This document shows positions 44,390 to 57,077 of a DNA stretch of 64,000 nucleotides, piece by piece. Where the stretch lies: NCBI GenBank assembly GCA_032622095.1, contig CP136066.1:172917164-172981163 (forward strand), given 5' to 3'. Made by a program: the position numbers and the translations under genes. Source of the DNA: Siphonodentalium dalli (taxonomy: Eukaryota; Mollusca; Scaphopoda; Gadilida; Siphonodentaliidae). Under the pieces are notes generated by a model that saw only the letters and a list, made by a program, of their open reading frames with translations, was not told the origin of the DNA and did not search any database. Within the stretch, counting starts at the first letter, position 1. The number at the start of each line of letters is the position of its first letter.

Positions 44390-45600
44390 CATTTCAGAAT
44401 TACATTCATTATTTGGCAACTCGTCAATATAGAGTACAACAAAAAAAGAAACAAAGTCCTCTCAACTTGACCCCATTCCGGTTTGATGCTGGCCGATTAT
44501 GCAATACCAATTATATCATCATGCATTTACCATTATATTGCTACTTTTTGGTTACTTAATATGTTACTTTATCTCATGCCTTGTGTGTTACTGTACATTT
44601 GACCATAAACTGGTTACTGGTGTGCGGTAACTAAATTGATTGATTGATTGATTGATTGTTTACTATATAATAAACGTTGATTGATTGACTATATCCCGTA
44701 ACGAAATTAAGGGGTTATATATATTGGAATATGCTTGTCCGTCCGGCCGTCTGTCCGTCTGCTCTCACCAGAGCTACATTGTGGGATATGCAGTCAAGAA
44801 TCATATACATTGTGGGGTGATTTATAATTGTGTGGTACAGCCCAGAAAGCAATATTTCAATCTCTGTTATTATAAGTATAATGTGGTTTTAAAGCGTCCT
44901 GTTGTGTCTGGGCAAAAATTAGTTTTCCGGCTCACAAGAAAAAATAGACATATTTTCAAAATTTGGACATCAACGGACTTCCATCGTGATTGCGTGAGAT
45001 TTCATCAATGTTCCTATGTATTGGCTGTTGCTGTTGAATCATTTGTGATCAAACACGAAAGCTGATAATGTTTTCTATATTGCGCATTGGTTTAATCAAA
45101 TACATTCATTCTGGTAAGAATTGTGTATTTGTCTTGAAATCCAGGAATTTGCATTTGAAAGAAGTGTACCAATCGTGCAACTTCAGTGTACCAATCAACT
45201 TCAGTACGTCAAACACTCCTTATTTTATCAGGTAAAATGATCAAGGAACACTCTTACATTGTTGCAAATTGCAGAGTATATAGCCGGAGCCCTTATTAAG
45301 AGGAAATTATTTTATCACTCAAATAAGCAAGATCCGCATATACGTAGCCCTCGTAGTTATCAGCCTATATTCACCCTGAAAGGTGTTAACACCTTTCTCA
45401 TAATCATACTATATACTGATCAGAATTACGAAGAGCTTATATATAGTTGTCGTAAATTTTTCATACGTTCAAAAATCCTTTTCGCAGAATTGACGACCAC
45501 GAGACCGGTTGTGAGCAAATATATAGTTCTGCTCAAACTTCTTGCCACTCGCAGTAAAGTTGCTATGATTATATTTGCTGTGATTATTTTGCACTTATTA
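44390..45600. other. No gene; repeat fragments
   Basis: A (TTGA)n run at 44636-44660 looks like the reverse complement of a SINE tail. 44740-44770 has a 'gtccgtccggccgtctgtcc' block. The open frames at 44685-45065 and 45259-45717 are AT-rich and overlap these repeats; not accepted as genes. Confidence 0.4.
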
Positions 45601-46770
45601 GCTCAACTTTACAAGTATTGGGTTGGCCTCCGGACGGACGTTCGTGCGTCAACAATTTCATTCGGCACGCCCACGGGCCGCATCTCTCATCCGATCTTCG
45701 CCAAACTTCGTATGTAGCTTCAGGGTGACCTGTAGATGGGAACTATCGAATTTGAACGATTTTCGATGAAAAACGTGGCCGCTGCATGGCAGCCATCTTG
45801 GATTTTACTCTTTGCATGGCTAATTCCTTTGGCACACCCTACAGACCACATCCCCCATCCGATCATCACCAAGCTTCATATGGATCTTTGGAGTGACATC
45901 TAGATGGGAAAGTCCTATTTTGACCGAAATTTGTTGAAAAACATCTTTGAATTTACTCTATGTACGACTAAATCTTTTTGCCCACCACACAGACCACATC
46001 CCTCATTAGATCATTACCAAACTTCATATGGATCTTCGGGATGAGGCCATCTTGGAATTTACTCAATAATAGAATTTAATATTTATTGCAATACACCAGA
46101 TATATAGGCAGTTGCAAGTTACATAATGAATTAAAACTTAAAACATGTAAATAAAAACGAAAATAAACTGTGTTCAATATAACTGTTTGATGCAATGTAT
46201 GACTAATTCCTTTGGAGCATCCTACAGATCACATCCCCCATCCGATCATCACCAAACTTCATATGTATCTTCCGTGTGACCTCTAGATAGGAAACTCTTA
46301 TTTTGACAGAAATTTGTTGAAAAACATGGCCGCCAGCGGCCATCTTGGAATTTACTCTATGTATGACTAAATCCTTTGGCCCACCCCACAGACCACATCC
46401 CTCATTAGGTCATCACCAAACTTCATATGGATCTTCTGGATGAGAGCCTCCTATTTTGACAGAAATTCGATGAAAAACATGGCCCTAGAGGCCATCTTGG
46501 AACTTACTCAATGTATGACTAATTCTTTTGGCGCACCATACAGACCACATCCCTCATCCGATCATCACCAAACTTCATATGAATCTTCGGGGTGACCTCT
46601 AGATTGAATCCTCCTATTTTGACCGAAATTCGTTGAAAAACATAGCCACCAGCGGCCATCTTGGAATTTACTCTTTGTATGACTAAATCTTTTGACACAC
46701 CCTACAGACCACATCCCTCATCCGATCATCACCAAACTTCATATGGATCTTCGGGTGACCTCTAGTTTAC
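45600..46770 (+). repeat. ~155-bp tandem repeat, seven monomers
   Basis: Monomers contain ccatcttggaatttactc, 'cagaccacatccctcatccg', 'atcaccaaacttcatatgga', 'gtgacctctag' and 'gacagaaattcgttgaaaaa'. The 'ccaaacttc' anchors fall near 45697, 45867, 46015, 46245, 46406, 46565 and 46728. A ~130-bp AT-rich insertion at about 46063-46195 lengthens one period. The style is common in mollusc dispersed repeats. Confidence 0.9.
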
Positions 46771-48355
46771 TTTCCTTCTTCTTTATCCTTCTACTCATTA
46801 CTCAGCAAAAAAATTAACTCCTTCCCAAGTTGAGCTACAGTGACACTTCATTTGTCATATATTTATTTCTATCCTCCATCATATGAAGAGTTACAAGTAA
46901 CATAACAAAAACATATAGAAAAAAGAACAGTTCAGTAGAAAAGAACATATTTACACATTGGTCATACGACCATCGAGATGGCCCCACTTCCCCAGCCTAT
47001 AGACCTACAAAACATGCCCAATAGATAAAAGGTCACTTATACATTGTCACGTTGGTTTCCAAGTATACCATACAACACAGATCTGACAAACGACACATCT
47101 TTATCCGTAGTTCATTTATTTATATGCGGAATGTGTCAATTATTGGGTTTAATTTCATGCTTGGAGGTTATACATCGCTCTATAAGTATCTGTGATTCAC
47201 TTCATTTTAATCTATCTCTTTTTGTGTAATCTTTGGTAACACATCGTGTTTTCTTGTCTACACTGTCTGGCTATGATTTGATTTTTAAATTCATCCTGGC
47301 GCCCTCTGATTGATGGATGCAGTTCTAATGCAGACTTTGGGCTGATATCATGCCGAAAACAGTGTAAATGACTAATCAACACCTCGTCGAGGTATACTTT
47401 TCAGTGGATAGCGATGCAAAAAAGTGTTTTTATCAATTATCACACAAACGAAGGTTGGCCGGGATATATATCAAATGGTTCCGTCCGTCCGTACAATAAC
47501 TTTGGAACTCTCTGTCTCAGCCACCTTACGTCATATTTGAATGCTCTTTGGTATGCTCGTGAACTACCAAGGGGGAGCGATATTCCCATTGAGCGGGGTT
47601 CGTCAATCCGTTTGTTGCAGAGTTATTGCCCTTAGAGCGAAATGCGTATGTGCCAACCTCGGATATCAGTCATTGTACATGTAGGTCATGTTTGAATGAT
47701 CTTTTGATTGCTCCTAAGGCAGCATGAAGGGATCAATATCCACATGTGACAGGTTTTGTCCAGCTCTTCTTTTTGGAGAAATCTATTAATATAAAAAAAA
47801 CAAGTGTTTGTGCGTATGTCTGTAACTCTGTCACGATTTTGACGCGTTTAAAAATATATGACGATCATGTTCGATTACGTAAAACTATTGACTATGTCCT
47901 GTTGCACTTCTTAGAATACGACACGTAAAATTGCAGGCCGGTTAAAGAGGGTCTGAGATATAGCACGCTTTGTAAGGGTCATAAAGCGATATTTTACCTT
48001 ATTCTTGTGTACTAAGATCGGGTGGACACAATTAATTTTTCCGTATCGATAGCGATGCCATCGTTGAAATCCGTCATACTTGACGGGAAATCCTCAGCGA
48101 ACTGTCCCTATACGAATGGAACCTAAAACCGTACATACAAACGCCCAAACACAACGTTACCAACAGTAGATTAATGGAATGCACCTGTGGTTCGACGTCG
48201 GGTGCCCGACTGCGCAACAACGTCGGCTCGACGACGGGATCCGACGCCGAGCCAGCGGCAATGGCCAATGTTGGCCCAACGCGGGATCCAATGATAGTAA
48301 TGACGTTGGCCCAACGTAGGTGTGTTATCTTGGTAAATATCCATCGTCTTAGATC
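46771..48355. other. No gene; repeat-like sequence
   Basis: 47430-47640 (tccgtccgtccgtacaataa...gagttattgccctta) is in mollusc dispersed-repeat style. 48183-48325 is GC-rich, with repeated 'gttggcccaacg' palindromic words. No gene. Confidence 0.4.
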
Positions 48356-48359
48356 GGAT

Positions 48360-48977
48360 TTAAAGGCACCCAAGGCACAGTGGGTAAATGTGCAAAAAAA
48401 AAATCAAATCTGTAGAAACTACTAAAGAATAATATGGAGAAAAAGATAAACTTTGTTTTATATTCTTTATTGAATGTTGTGCAATAACAAAATTCGCTCG
48501 TTGAAACCATTGGTATGTAAACAAAACTGTTACAGTTATTTGTCAACAAACATTATTAATCGTGTAGTAAGTTAAAATATTTTAGTCTGAATAAGATAAG
48601 ATTTAATGCAAAATACACCCAATGGGCAGTTGCACATATAATAGATACGACATATATCAACATAAAGAATAATGTAACAGCAGTAATCTTTTCAGTATAA
48701 TTTCCAGTACTTTGACCTTTTCCAACGCTTATACTTACCGTCAGGTTTTGGTTAAACTTTGGTATCTAATTGTACTTGTATCTGTAGTTCCACTGTAACA
48801 GTAATGTTTACATAACAATTGTTTTGACATGTACATTGTCATTATTAGAATATCATTAATAATGGTAATAAGAACAAAGACGGTCAGTCTATTTTCATGT
48901 ACGTGTTGATGATAGTTGTTTTACATACATGTATGTATTGCGCATTTACTCACTTCAAAAGCATTGGGTCCCTTTAA
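48360..48977 (+). mobile_element. TTAAAGG-type MITE, family T2c
   Basis: TTAA at both ends. The left end is TTAAAGGCACCCAAGGCACA and the right reads TTAAAGGGACCCAATGC on the other strand. Both then reach 'gtgggtaaatgtgc' and 'gtgagtaaatgcgc'. It is 618 bp. A minus-strand retroposon tail (gataagataagatttaatgc) lies inside at 48586-48655. Confidence 0.83.
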
Positions 48978-48979
48978 GT

Positions 48980-49945
48980 AATATGTTGTATGTTCACGAA
49001 CCACAATAGGATGACGAATATCAACATGCTACATGCTTTGTCATTTATGTTGTAAAATTGAACAGCTGATTAATTTCTACGAACTGAACTTTAAAGTCTG
49101 TGTATTTATAAAATTCAGCACAAATTGCCTCCCTGTCAATCCGACATGTGCACTAAAATAATCTGGAGAGAACAGAAGACGAATCAGTCCCCCCTACACG
49201 TTATTCGATCCACGTAATTATTATCTGACCTCTGGGTGTTCCGCACGATTGTTTTTCTTAATTTTAATTGAAAGCCGCTGGTCAATGTTATAGTTATATC
49301 CAAAGGCGGTCGGTACATTACAAGATCAAAGCAGAATATCGCATGGTATGGCACTTATCTCAACCCCGATCTAAAAAGTCATTAAAACCGGGTTTAGTGA
49401 CCGCGGTAAAACCGAGTTGACCTGTTTTAAAGCAGATTATCGACATGTCAATCGTCACGCACCAATTAAGTCAAATTGCCAGTCTTCTATGTTGTTTCAG
49501 TGGAATGGTTTGTATATTTGGCATACCTGGAACCGGCTATAAACAGAGATAACGTTCTCAGATTCGAATTCTTGAATTATGCATTTCCAATCTGCTAGCG
49601 CGGAGAATCTTCGATGCACATTATAATAAAAGCTGTTTCTCGAATGTAAACGGGTATTTCTCATTTCAAAATTGAACATCAAACATTATTTATAAGTAAT
49701 TTTGTAATAGGGACGTTTATGTCGATAAATACACGAAATACCGGTATTTAGACCTTATATAAACTGTGACAAAAACTTACCGAGTCGTAAATTTTCCAGC
49801 TGTTCTCAAAATGGGGACCCAATTTTTGATTCTAGATTCCCTTGCGATCTTTGAACAAAATGTGCAACGATGGGTTGACTTTGGTCCAATAGTCTTATTT
49901 TGCAAACATTATTTACTGTGAAATTTGTTGTTTTCAGACCAAAAG
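48980..49945. other. No gene recognised
   Basis: Low-copy AT-rich sequence. Confidence 0.4.
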
Positions 49946-49947
49946 TG

Positions 49948-50326
49948 AATATATTTCTTAGTTATTACCTGTTCCTTAAAAATGTACTTCACTGTAGGTG
50001 AAGAAACTCGAAAGTTCACGATTTAAGTGACTGTGTGCTTTGAGTCGCTTACAATTATTGAATTTCTCCTGGTTAATTAATTCGATGTTTAGTGCGATAT
50101 CGTCTGACAAACGTCACAGAAAAAGATGCAATTTGGAGTTGGGACATTCACCCACAGTGAAGTACATTATTAAGGAACAGATAATAAGTAATAACTATAT
50201 ACCCCGCGTTATTTTTTCGACTTTATAAGGTTCCCTGTCAAAACTTCAAAACGTTCCAATGGTTTGTACTGGTGGAATATGATATCTACGGTCATTAGCC
50301 AGAGTAGAGATTCATGGCATGATCTA
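49948..50326 (+). mobile_element. Family A TIR element, left-truncated copy
   Basis: Joins the family at 'gaatatatttcttagtt' and ends GGCATGATCTA. The left ~150 bp of the intact copy are absent. Confidence 0.8.
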
Positions 50327-50329
50327 CTC

Positions 50330-51265
50330 TATATATATCTACGTCTCAGGCTGTGTACATCGCGAATGCACCTTCTAATTCGATTTTTGCCGCCGATTCT
50401 GCAGAATACTCCTAATCAAACTGCACAAAGTACCCGTGGCAATAAAGGCTCTAAGAGATATCAATGGCGAATCGCTGGTTATATCATAAATTTGTTTTGA
50501 GAGTAAACTCATTATAAATAGTTTATTGATGAATTGTCCATTGAACGATGAATCTACCCTGAATATGCACCACGGCAATGGTCTGTTTTACTTTGATATG
50601 TGTTCTACCATTGTACCACCTGCTGAGTTACAAAGGTGTATATTCTCTCCGAAAAGACTCGATTCTCTTGCAGAATATTCACAGACGAGCTCCTGTTTCA
50701 AAGAAATGAAGCTTTGGTGCTTTTGGAATTGTGCTTATTTATTATATTTATACATTTAATAATTTGCCGCGCTCTCGTCGGCGCCCGAACGCCCATGCAC
50801 GTATACCATGATCAAAGTTTAAATGAAATTGAATATACTTCTAACAATATTATCGAAAACGTCAAAACACACGTTTTTCATTCATCTGATAATCAATTTG
50901 CACGTTTGCCTTTCTTTTCGTACTTAAATTATAGCACTGTATAAAAGAGTTTCCCAAAACAGAGCTGTCTGTCCAGATATATCATATAATCTGCCAATGA
51001 GATCGCACTCAATCGTTGGTGCATGCGAACTGCCACGGGTACATACGTTTCCCGAAGCACGTTCTCCTGATATGCGTGATTTGATTCATCACGACAGGAT
51101 ATATATAATTGAACAACCGTGTCCAATTCATGCGGTTAAAAGTTTAAATGTAAAACCAATATTATTGTCACGGCCCCAAACCCCGAATACGAGTTAACAG
51201 AGGAGGTGTATCCTGCGTTTCGTCATGATATCATGTGTGACACCAGGTGATAAAACCGGGTGTGG
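50330..51265. other. No gene recognised
   Basis: Several short plus-strand frames (50526-51197) are AT-rich, without a recognisable domain, and overlap one another. Confidence 0.35.
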
Positions 51266-51269
51266 TGTG

Positions 51270-51729
51270 TTAAAGGCCCACTTAATTTTCGAATCAGATC
51301 ACCTTATATACAAAATATTCCACATTATATACCATTTGAAAGAGGAAGCTCCAAAACATTGTATGGTCAACTTATCCTGTCGAATAAACTGTGAAAATGT
51401 TGTTTTGTCAAGGTACCTACATGTGTTCTACATACTTCATTTCGATCTGATCTGTACAGCCAGTCTATTATATCAATGGAAGGGGAGTAATTCTATATTT
51501 TAGTTGTGAATTGTGATGCATTCTGGGATAAATATCGGGGGAAGTCTTGGTATGAATCTGGTAATCTCTGTCACTTGGTTGACACTCCTGTATATAGGCC
51601 ACAGCTGTTCCGTATTCCGGAAGAATATATATTTTGTGGTTCCTCTTCCAAATGGTATATATACTGTAATGGAATATGTTGTATATAATGTGATCTGCAT
51701 GGGCATTCGATAATTAGGTGGTCCTTTAA
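51270..51729 (+). mobile_element. TTAAAGG-type MITE, family T2d, with ~100-bp TIRs
   Basis: TTAA at both ends. The left end is TTAAAGGCCCACTTAATTTT and the right reads TTAAAGGACCACCTAATTAT on the other strand. The inverted similarity continues about 100 bp inward ('cagatcac...ttatatac', 'tatataccatttg.aagagga'). It is 460 bp and non-coding. Confidence 0.87.
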
Positions 51730-51772
51730 GACAGTTAAAGTATTATACGTGTAACGCGTGTTATTATGGTAT

Positions 51773-51773
<1 letters not shown>

Positions 51774-51825
<52 letters not shown>
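51774..51825. repeat. (AT)n microsatellite, left side of the Pearl-like array
   Basis: About 25 pure AT dinucleotides ending directly at 'actagaaggtgacccg'. Confidence 0.97.
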
Positions 51826-51826
<1 letters not shown>

Positions 51827-52427
51827 TAGAAGGTGACCCGACTTCGTCCGGGCTTTGACCTTGAATTGTCCATTTGGAAGGTCAAGTGGGGTCACGATTT
51901 GACCAGTCCAAAAACACTTCCCGGACAAAACTACCCGACAAACGTGCCCGTCGAAATCCATCCGGTTTTACCCGATTTGACCTTGAATTGATCATTTTGA
52001 AGGTCAAGGTCTGGTCGGGGTCACGATTGGACCCGTCCAAAACAATCAGTGGACAAAACTAATCCCACGTATCAAATTTCGTCGAAATCCCATCAAAATT
52101 GGCGATTTGACCTTGAAGTTACCCGATTTCAAGGTCAAGGTCACGTCGCACGGGCAAATGAATATGTTTATGAGACTCGCCATAAGAAAGTACCCCCACA
52201 TACCAAGTTTCATCGAAATCCCGTGATATTCGGGCGTTTGACCTTGAAATGACCCGATTTCAAGGTCAAAGTGACGTCGCACGGACAAATTAATATGCCT
52301 ATGTTCGTCCCCGGCCGAAAATACCCCCACATACCAAGATTCATCGAAATCGGGTGGGCCGTTTTCGAGTTCATCGCGAACACACAGACAGACAGACAGA
52401 CACACAGATCTTCCAAAATATATAATA
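51826..52427 (+). repeat. Pearl-like unit 1 of 4
   Basis: Starts ctagaaggtgacccgacttc, has several gaccttgaa core monomers, and ends 'cacagatcttccaaaatata'. (ACAG)n lies near 52384-52404. Confidence 0.88.
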
Positions 52428-52887
52428 CTAGAAGGTGACCCGACCTTGAATTGTCCATTTTGAAGGTCAAGGTCAAGTGGGATCACGATTTGACCCGTCC
52501 AAAACACTGCCCGGACAAAAGTATCCTATGTATAAAATTTCGTCGAAATCCCATCAAAATTGGCGATTTGACCTTGAATGGACCCGATTTCAAGGTCACG
52601 TCGCACTGGCAAATGAATATGCTTATGAGACTCCCCATACGATGGTACCCCCACATACTAAGTTTCATCGAAATCCCGTGATATTCGGGCGTTTGACCTT
52701 GAAATGACCCGATTTCAAGGTCAAGGTCACGTCGCACGGACAAATTAATAGGCCCATGCCACCCCCCGGCCGAAAATACCCCCACATACCAAGTTTCATC
52801 GAAATCGGATCGGCCATTTTCGAGTTCATCGCGAACACACACACAGACACACACACACACACACAGATCTTCCAAAATATATAATAG
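52428..52887 (+). repeat. Pearl-like unit 2 of 4
   Basis: Joined head to tail with unit 1 at 'aatatataatactagaaggt'. It has fewer core monomers, and (AC)n/(ACAG)n before the tail. Confidence 0.88.
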
Positions 52888-53644
52888 ACTAGAAGGTGAC
52901 CCGACTTCGTCCGGGCTTTGACCTTGAATTGACCATTTTGAAGGTCAAGGTCAGGTGGGGTCAAACACCAACACCCCAAAAATGGTGGAAATCGGCCCAG
53001 CGGATACCGGGAAATCGGCCCAGCGGATACCCTATGCATCAAATTTCGTCCGTAAAAATCCGCCAGTTTAACCCGATTTGATTTCCACTCAAGTATATAA
53101 ACGCGCCTCATATACACACGCTCATTAATTATCAAGTTTCAACGTAAAGATAAATTACCATCGGTGCCCGAGATATCGCCAAGACGTCTGAAACAGTCAA
53201 ATGCATCGGCCGGTTAAGCGTTAACGTGATCTAACGTTATGACCTCTAACGACGTCATAGAAGTTACGCATTGTTTTTATCCTGATGGAAGATAGTACCA
53301 CTTCTTCTTGATAATTGAGGCAGATAACTACGCATTATATATCGTTGGAAAGAGGAAACACGAAAGATTCTCACAGTGTCATTATTATGACTGGCATTTT
53401 ATTATTCGTGCTGTTTCGAATCGATTTGTAAGCACCGAACTCAAATGAAAGTCCCGTACCACAGCGTAAAAACAGATTTGACCTCGGCACGTGAAAAGTT
53501 GACCTCGGATCTGAAAATTAATAGGCCTATGCCACTTCCTGGCCGAAAATACCCCCACATACCAAGTTTCATCGAAATCGGATCGGCCGTTTTCGAGTTC
53601 ATCGCGAACACACAGACAGACAGATCTTCCAAAATATATAATAG
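52888..53644 (+). repeat. Pearl-like unit 3 of 4
   Basis: Starts ctagaaggtgacccgacttc. After one core it passes into a ~350-bp segment (53100-53470) that also occurs, diverged, in unit 4. It closes with the same (ACAG)n tail. Confidence 0.85.
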
Positions 53645-54360
53645 ACTAGAAGGTGACCCGACTTCGTCCGGGCTATTCAAAAACCAAATTTCAAGTCGAT
53701 AGCTCCACCCGTTTCCGAGATCGGGTCTGCGCATGCGCGAAGCTGGCGTCGCACGGGCTCGGCGACCCGATACAATTCGTATCCGGGGCAAGATACATTC
53801 ACATACCAAATTTCAAGTCGATAGCTGCACCCGTTTTCGAGATATATACCCCAATGTCATTTGCGGATACCTCGGCCGGTGATGAGTTAACGCGACTTCG
53901 GCCGGTTAAGAGTTAACGCGACACCTCACGATCTGTTGATGGCGTAATATATTTACGCAATGTTTTTCGATGAGCGAAGCATGGTCCTGCGTTCTTCCCG
54001 ATAATTAAGGTAGAAACTTTAAACGTACACAGGCGTGTGATACATCATTGGAAAGATGAAGCGCCACAGATTCTAACCGTGCAAATTATATGGCAATTTA
54101 TTATTCGCGCTATATCTAATCGATTTGTGAGCACCGAACTGAAATATATTAGCGCAAAACGGCGTAAAAACAGATTTGACCTCGGCACGTGAAAAGTTGA
54201 CCTCGGATCTGAAAATTAATATGCCTATGCCACTTCCCGACCGATAGTGTCCTCACATACGAAGTTTCATCGAAATCGGGTCTGCCGTTTTCGAGTCCAT
54301 CGCGAACACACACACAGACACACACACACACACACACACAGATCTTCCAAAATATATAAT

Positions 54361-54362
<2 letters not shown>
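53645..54362 (+). repeat. Pearl-like unit 4 of 4
   Basis: The leader is followed by 'accaaatttcaagtcgatag' twice (near 53687 and 53806) and the segment shared with unit 3. The tail ends at the right (AT)n tract. Confidence 0.85.

Positions 54363-54400
<38 letters not shown>
54363..54400. repeat. (AT)n microsatellite, right side of the array
   Basis: About 18 AT dinucleotides directly after the last unit, matching the tract at 51774-51825. The array therefore sits inside one former (AT)n site. Confidence 0.95.
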
Positions 54401-54925
54401 CGATAGCGTCAGACCTTCATATCACGCGTATAGGAAACGTGTAAGTTGTAGTTATTTAAATTAAAAAAAGTGAGATTTTCAAAAGCAACCCCCCCCCCTT
54501 TTTTTTTTGGAAAGAAATGGGGGTAATTTCGGCGATCCGTCATACACACACAAGAAAAATATTGCATAATATTCCAAACAACCAAAAATTCATCCGCGAT
54601 AGCAATAGTTTCAATTGATTTATATATGTGCCACACACACCCTTTGAAAAATAAAAAATCTATATATGTTGTTTAAGAAACTATATTTTAAATTATGACA
54701 GCTCACTAATATGTACATATTTCATAAGACATTTACTTTATTTTTCGTTTATGACTAAACGCCATGTTTACAAACATGTATTAATGTATATACTTCAACG
54801 TGTATGTGTTACTGATGGAGAGGAGCAATGACAAAATACCACCATTTCTGTTCTGGTCCCTTCGTGATATAAAATGTTTAATCTAACCCCTTTGTCATAT
54901 AGTCTTAGTTCGTCTCTGGAAAATA

Positions 54926-55317
54926 GAGACCTTTCGCAAAGTCACGAATACGATTGCGGATATGGAAAGGGGTATACGGCACAATTCGATCTTTATGCGC
55001 GGGAGTTCTTATGTGGGACGAAATGTACCCACTCAGTTTAATTACGTGCAGATGTGTCAATGATGTTCCACCGGTCCTGCTTGGGGACGCTCTGACATTA
55101 TCCATGTGGTGTATAGGCTATAGCACACGAATTGAATTGAATTGGAACTTAAAGAGGCATACATTACCTTTTCCTTCCAATATATTTGTAACTGAATAAA
55201 GTGGGGCATATGTCGTCTCACTAATTAACCATCGTAGGTAAATTGTGATGGTGTCCACCTTACTATAGGACAACATATCCTAGCCGAAATCGTTGTAGTG
55301 ATTTTGCGAAAGGTCTC
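54926..55317. mobile_element. 392-bp TIR MITE, probable TA target
   Basis: GAGACCTTTCGCAAAGTCAC at the left and the reverse complement of GAGACCTTTCGCAAAATCAC at the right, with TA immediately outside both ends. This would fit a Tc1/mariner-type element; AAT on both sides could instead be a 3-bp duplication. Non-coding. Confidence 0.8.
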
Positions 55318-55319
55318 TA

Positions 55320-56000
55320 ATAATTGAAAACGGAATCGTGTTATATGCAGTAATAACAACTTCTATAGTTCAACGGTATCTTCGACTCATAACTATGGTT
55401 GTATAGCCCGGAGATTATTGCAATGAGATGCCTAATATCTAGGATTTAAAAAAAAAGGAATTGCCGTTGATTTCCAACTTGAATGCATGCATTTTCCACA
55501 TGCAACGTGATCACTACAAGCAACCTAACTTATATATAGTCAGTCTTCGAATACAAATCTAAAATAGTACTACGAGTTCATGTTTTCGTTTCTTCTCGTC
55601 TTCCGCATAGTACACATTGGGTCAGAAATAAATCGTATTCCGACTCACATGTCTTGTTTTCGTTCCGTCCCCAATTCCCAATAAAATAATTTCGAGTTGT
55701 ATCGACTTTCAGCCTCGTTTCGGATTCACATGATTGTGTTTCCCGTGCATGCCGATAACCAACAATTATTAACTCTGACTACAATCCCGTATTGAGCGAT
55801 TCCGTGTTTTTCTTCTATTAATGTCATTATTGTGGTAACCGAATCGAATATGGGCGTATTCGTTCTTTAAACAGTTAATTTTGAGCTAATAATGGGGAAT
55901 AATATCTGTGACTCATCTGGTGCTTTCTCCCGAACAGACAACCAATCTCTACCACAGTTGTCTATCTTACCAATATTCATCTCTTGTCACAACACCGATT
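55320..56000. other. No gene recognised
   Basis: Low-copy AT-rich sequence. Confidence 0.4.
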
Positions 56001-56539
56001 TTAAGGGGGAGGTCAAGTGACCAATTTTGAATGGGGATTTCCATGCAAATCTCCCCAGAAAATAGTTATATATGAAGCAGTTGTCTGGGAACTAAAGCAG
56101 CCATATGATTAAACAGACATAACATTTAACAGGTGGCTGGGCTTCGTAAATAGACACTTTTTGCTATAAATCCAGGGGGGGGTCGGAAAAAATTACAGGA
56201 TACAAGGACCGGGTGGGCGGGTGTCCCCGAGCCCGGAATGCAGATTTTTTTCTGATGTCATGCAATATTTTTCCAAAATCATTTCTAAGACAAATTACAG
56301 CTTCAAAATGAATTGAAACAATCGGGATTCATATAGTAGTGCATGCTATAGCCTTATACAAGTGAGGGGGGCTCTATATTTTATTTTTTCCCCCACAATT
56401 TCTCCCTTTAACCGTTGAAACCATGGGGTGGGTCCGGTTTTGGTCGAGGAAAAAAAATTGCAATGAACAAAATTCCATTCTCATCTTTTCTCATAGTTTA
56501 TCATGGCTTTTTAAACTTATTATACGTAGAGGATACCTG

Positions 56540-56675
56540 CGTGTTTTGAGTGAATACCGGAAGTATCTCATGAGTGGTCACAGTGAGATACTGGAATCAT
56601 CACGAGTGGCCTTCAGGCCACGAGTATCTCACTGTGACCACGAATGAGGTAATTCCGGTATTCACTCAAAACACG
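56540..56675. repeat. Fold-back inside the hAT-type element
   Basis: Arms 56540-56592 and 56623-56675 share cgtgttttgagtgaataccg and ggtcacagtgagatact. The 30-bp loop holds a smaller hairpin (gtggccttcaggccac). Confidence 0.9.
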
Positions 56676-57056
56676 TTTTTTATAGGCGCTATTTACTAAA
56701 TTAGATCGAGGAATTAATTCAAAATCGAACTGATTCCGATTCACATCGGCAATACAATTTCTGCACAACAAACAGAGAGACCACGTGGTTCAATAAAATA
56801 CTGTCGATAACTCAGAATACACATGCTTCAAATGTGCGTAATATATCAGATAACTTTACTTCAAATATACCAACTTACTTGCTTGTGTACTATTAGCAAT
56901 GTGACATTGCATTTTTGTCACTTATTGACACAAAATCGTTATTTGAACAGTGATTGGAGCATTAAAAGGCTCCAGATTCAATCTCAGAGCATCTAATTTT
57001 CAAAATTTTCCGGGGGAGATCCCCTCCCGTACTCCCCCCCCCCCATCAGGCCTTCG

Positions 57057-57077
57057 GGAGATGCCTTCGGCATCTCC
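57057..57077. repeat. Perfect hairpin ggagatgcc-ttc-ggcatctcc
   Basis: A 9-bp stem with a 3-base loop, within the hAT-type element downstream of a poly-C run. No T-tract follows, so it is not a bacterial-style terminator. Confidence 0.6.

Noticed and set aside
44685..45065. 126-residue open frame
   Set aside because: Its start lies in a 'gtccgtcc' repeat block and the rest has no protein family features.
45259..45717. 152-residue open frame as a gene
   Set aside because: AT-rich, no recognisable domain; its 3' third is tandem-repeat sequence.
57057..57077. Rho-independent terminator
   Set aside because: Stem-loop lacks a following T tract and lies in a eukaryotic transposon.
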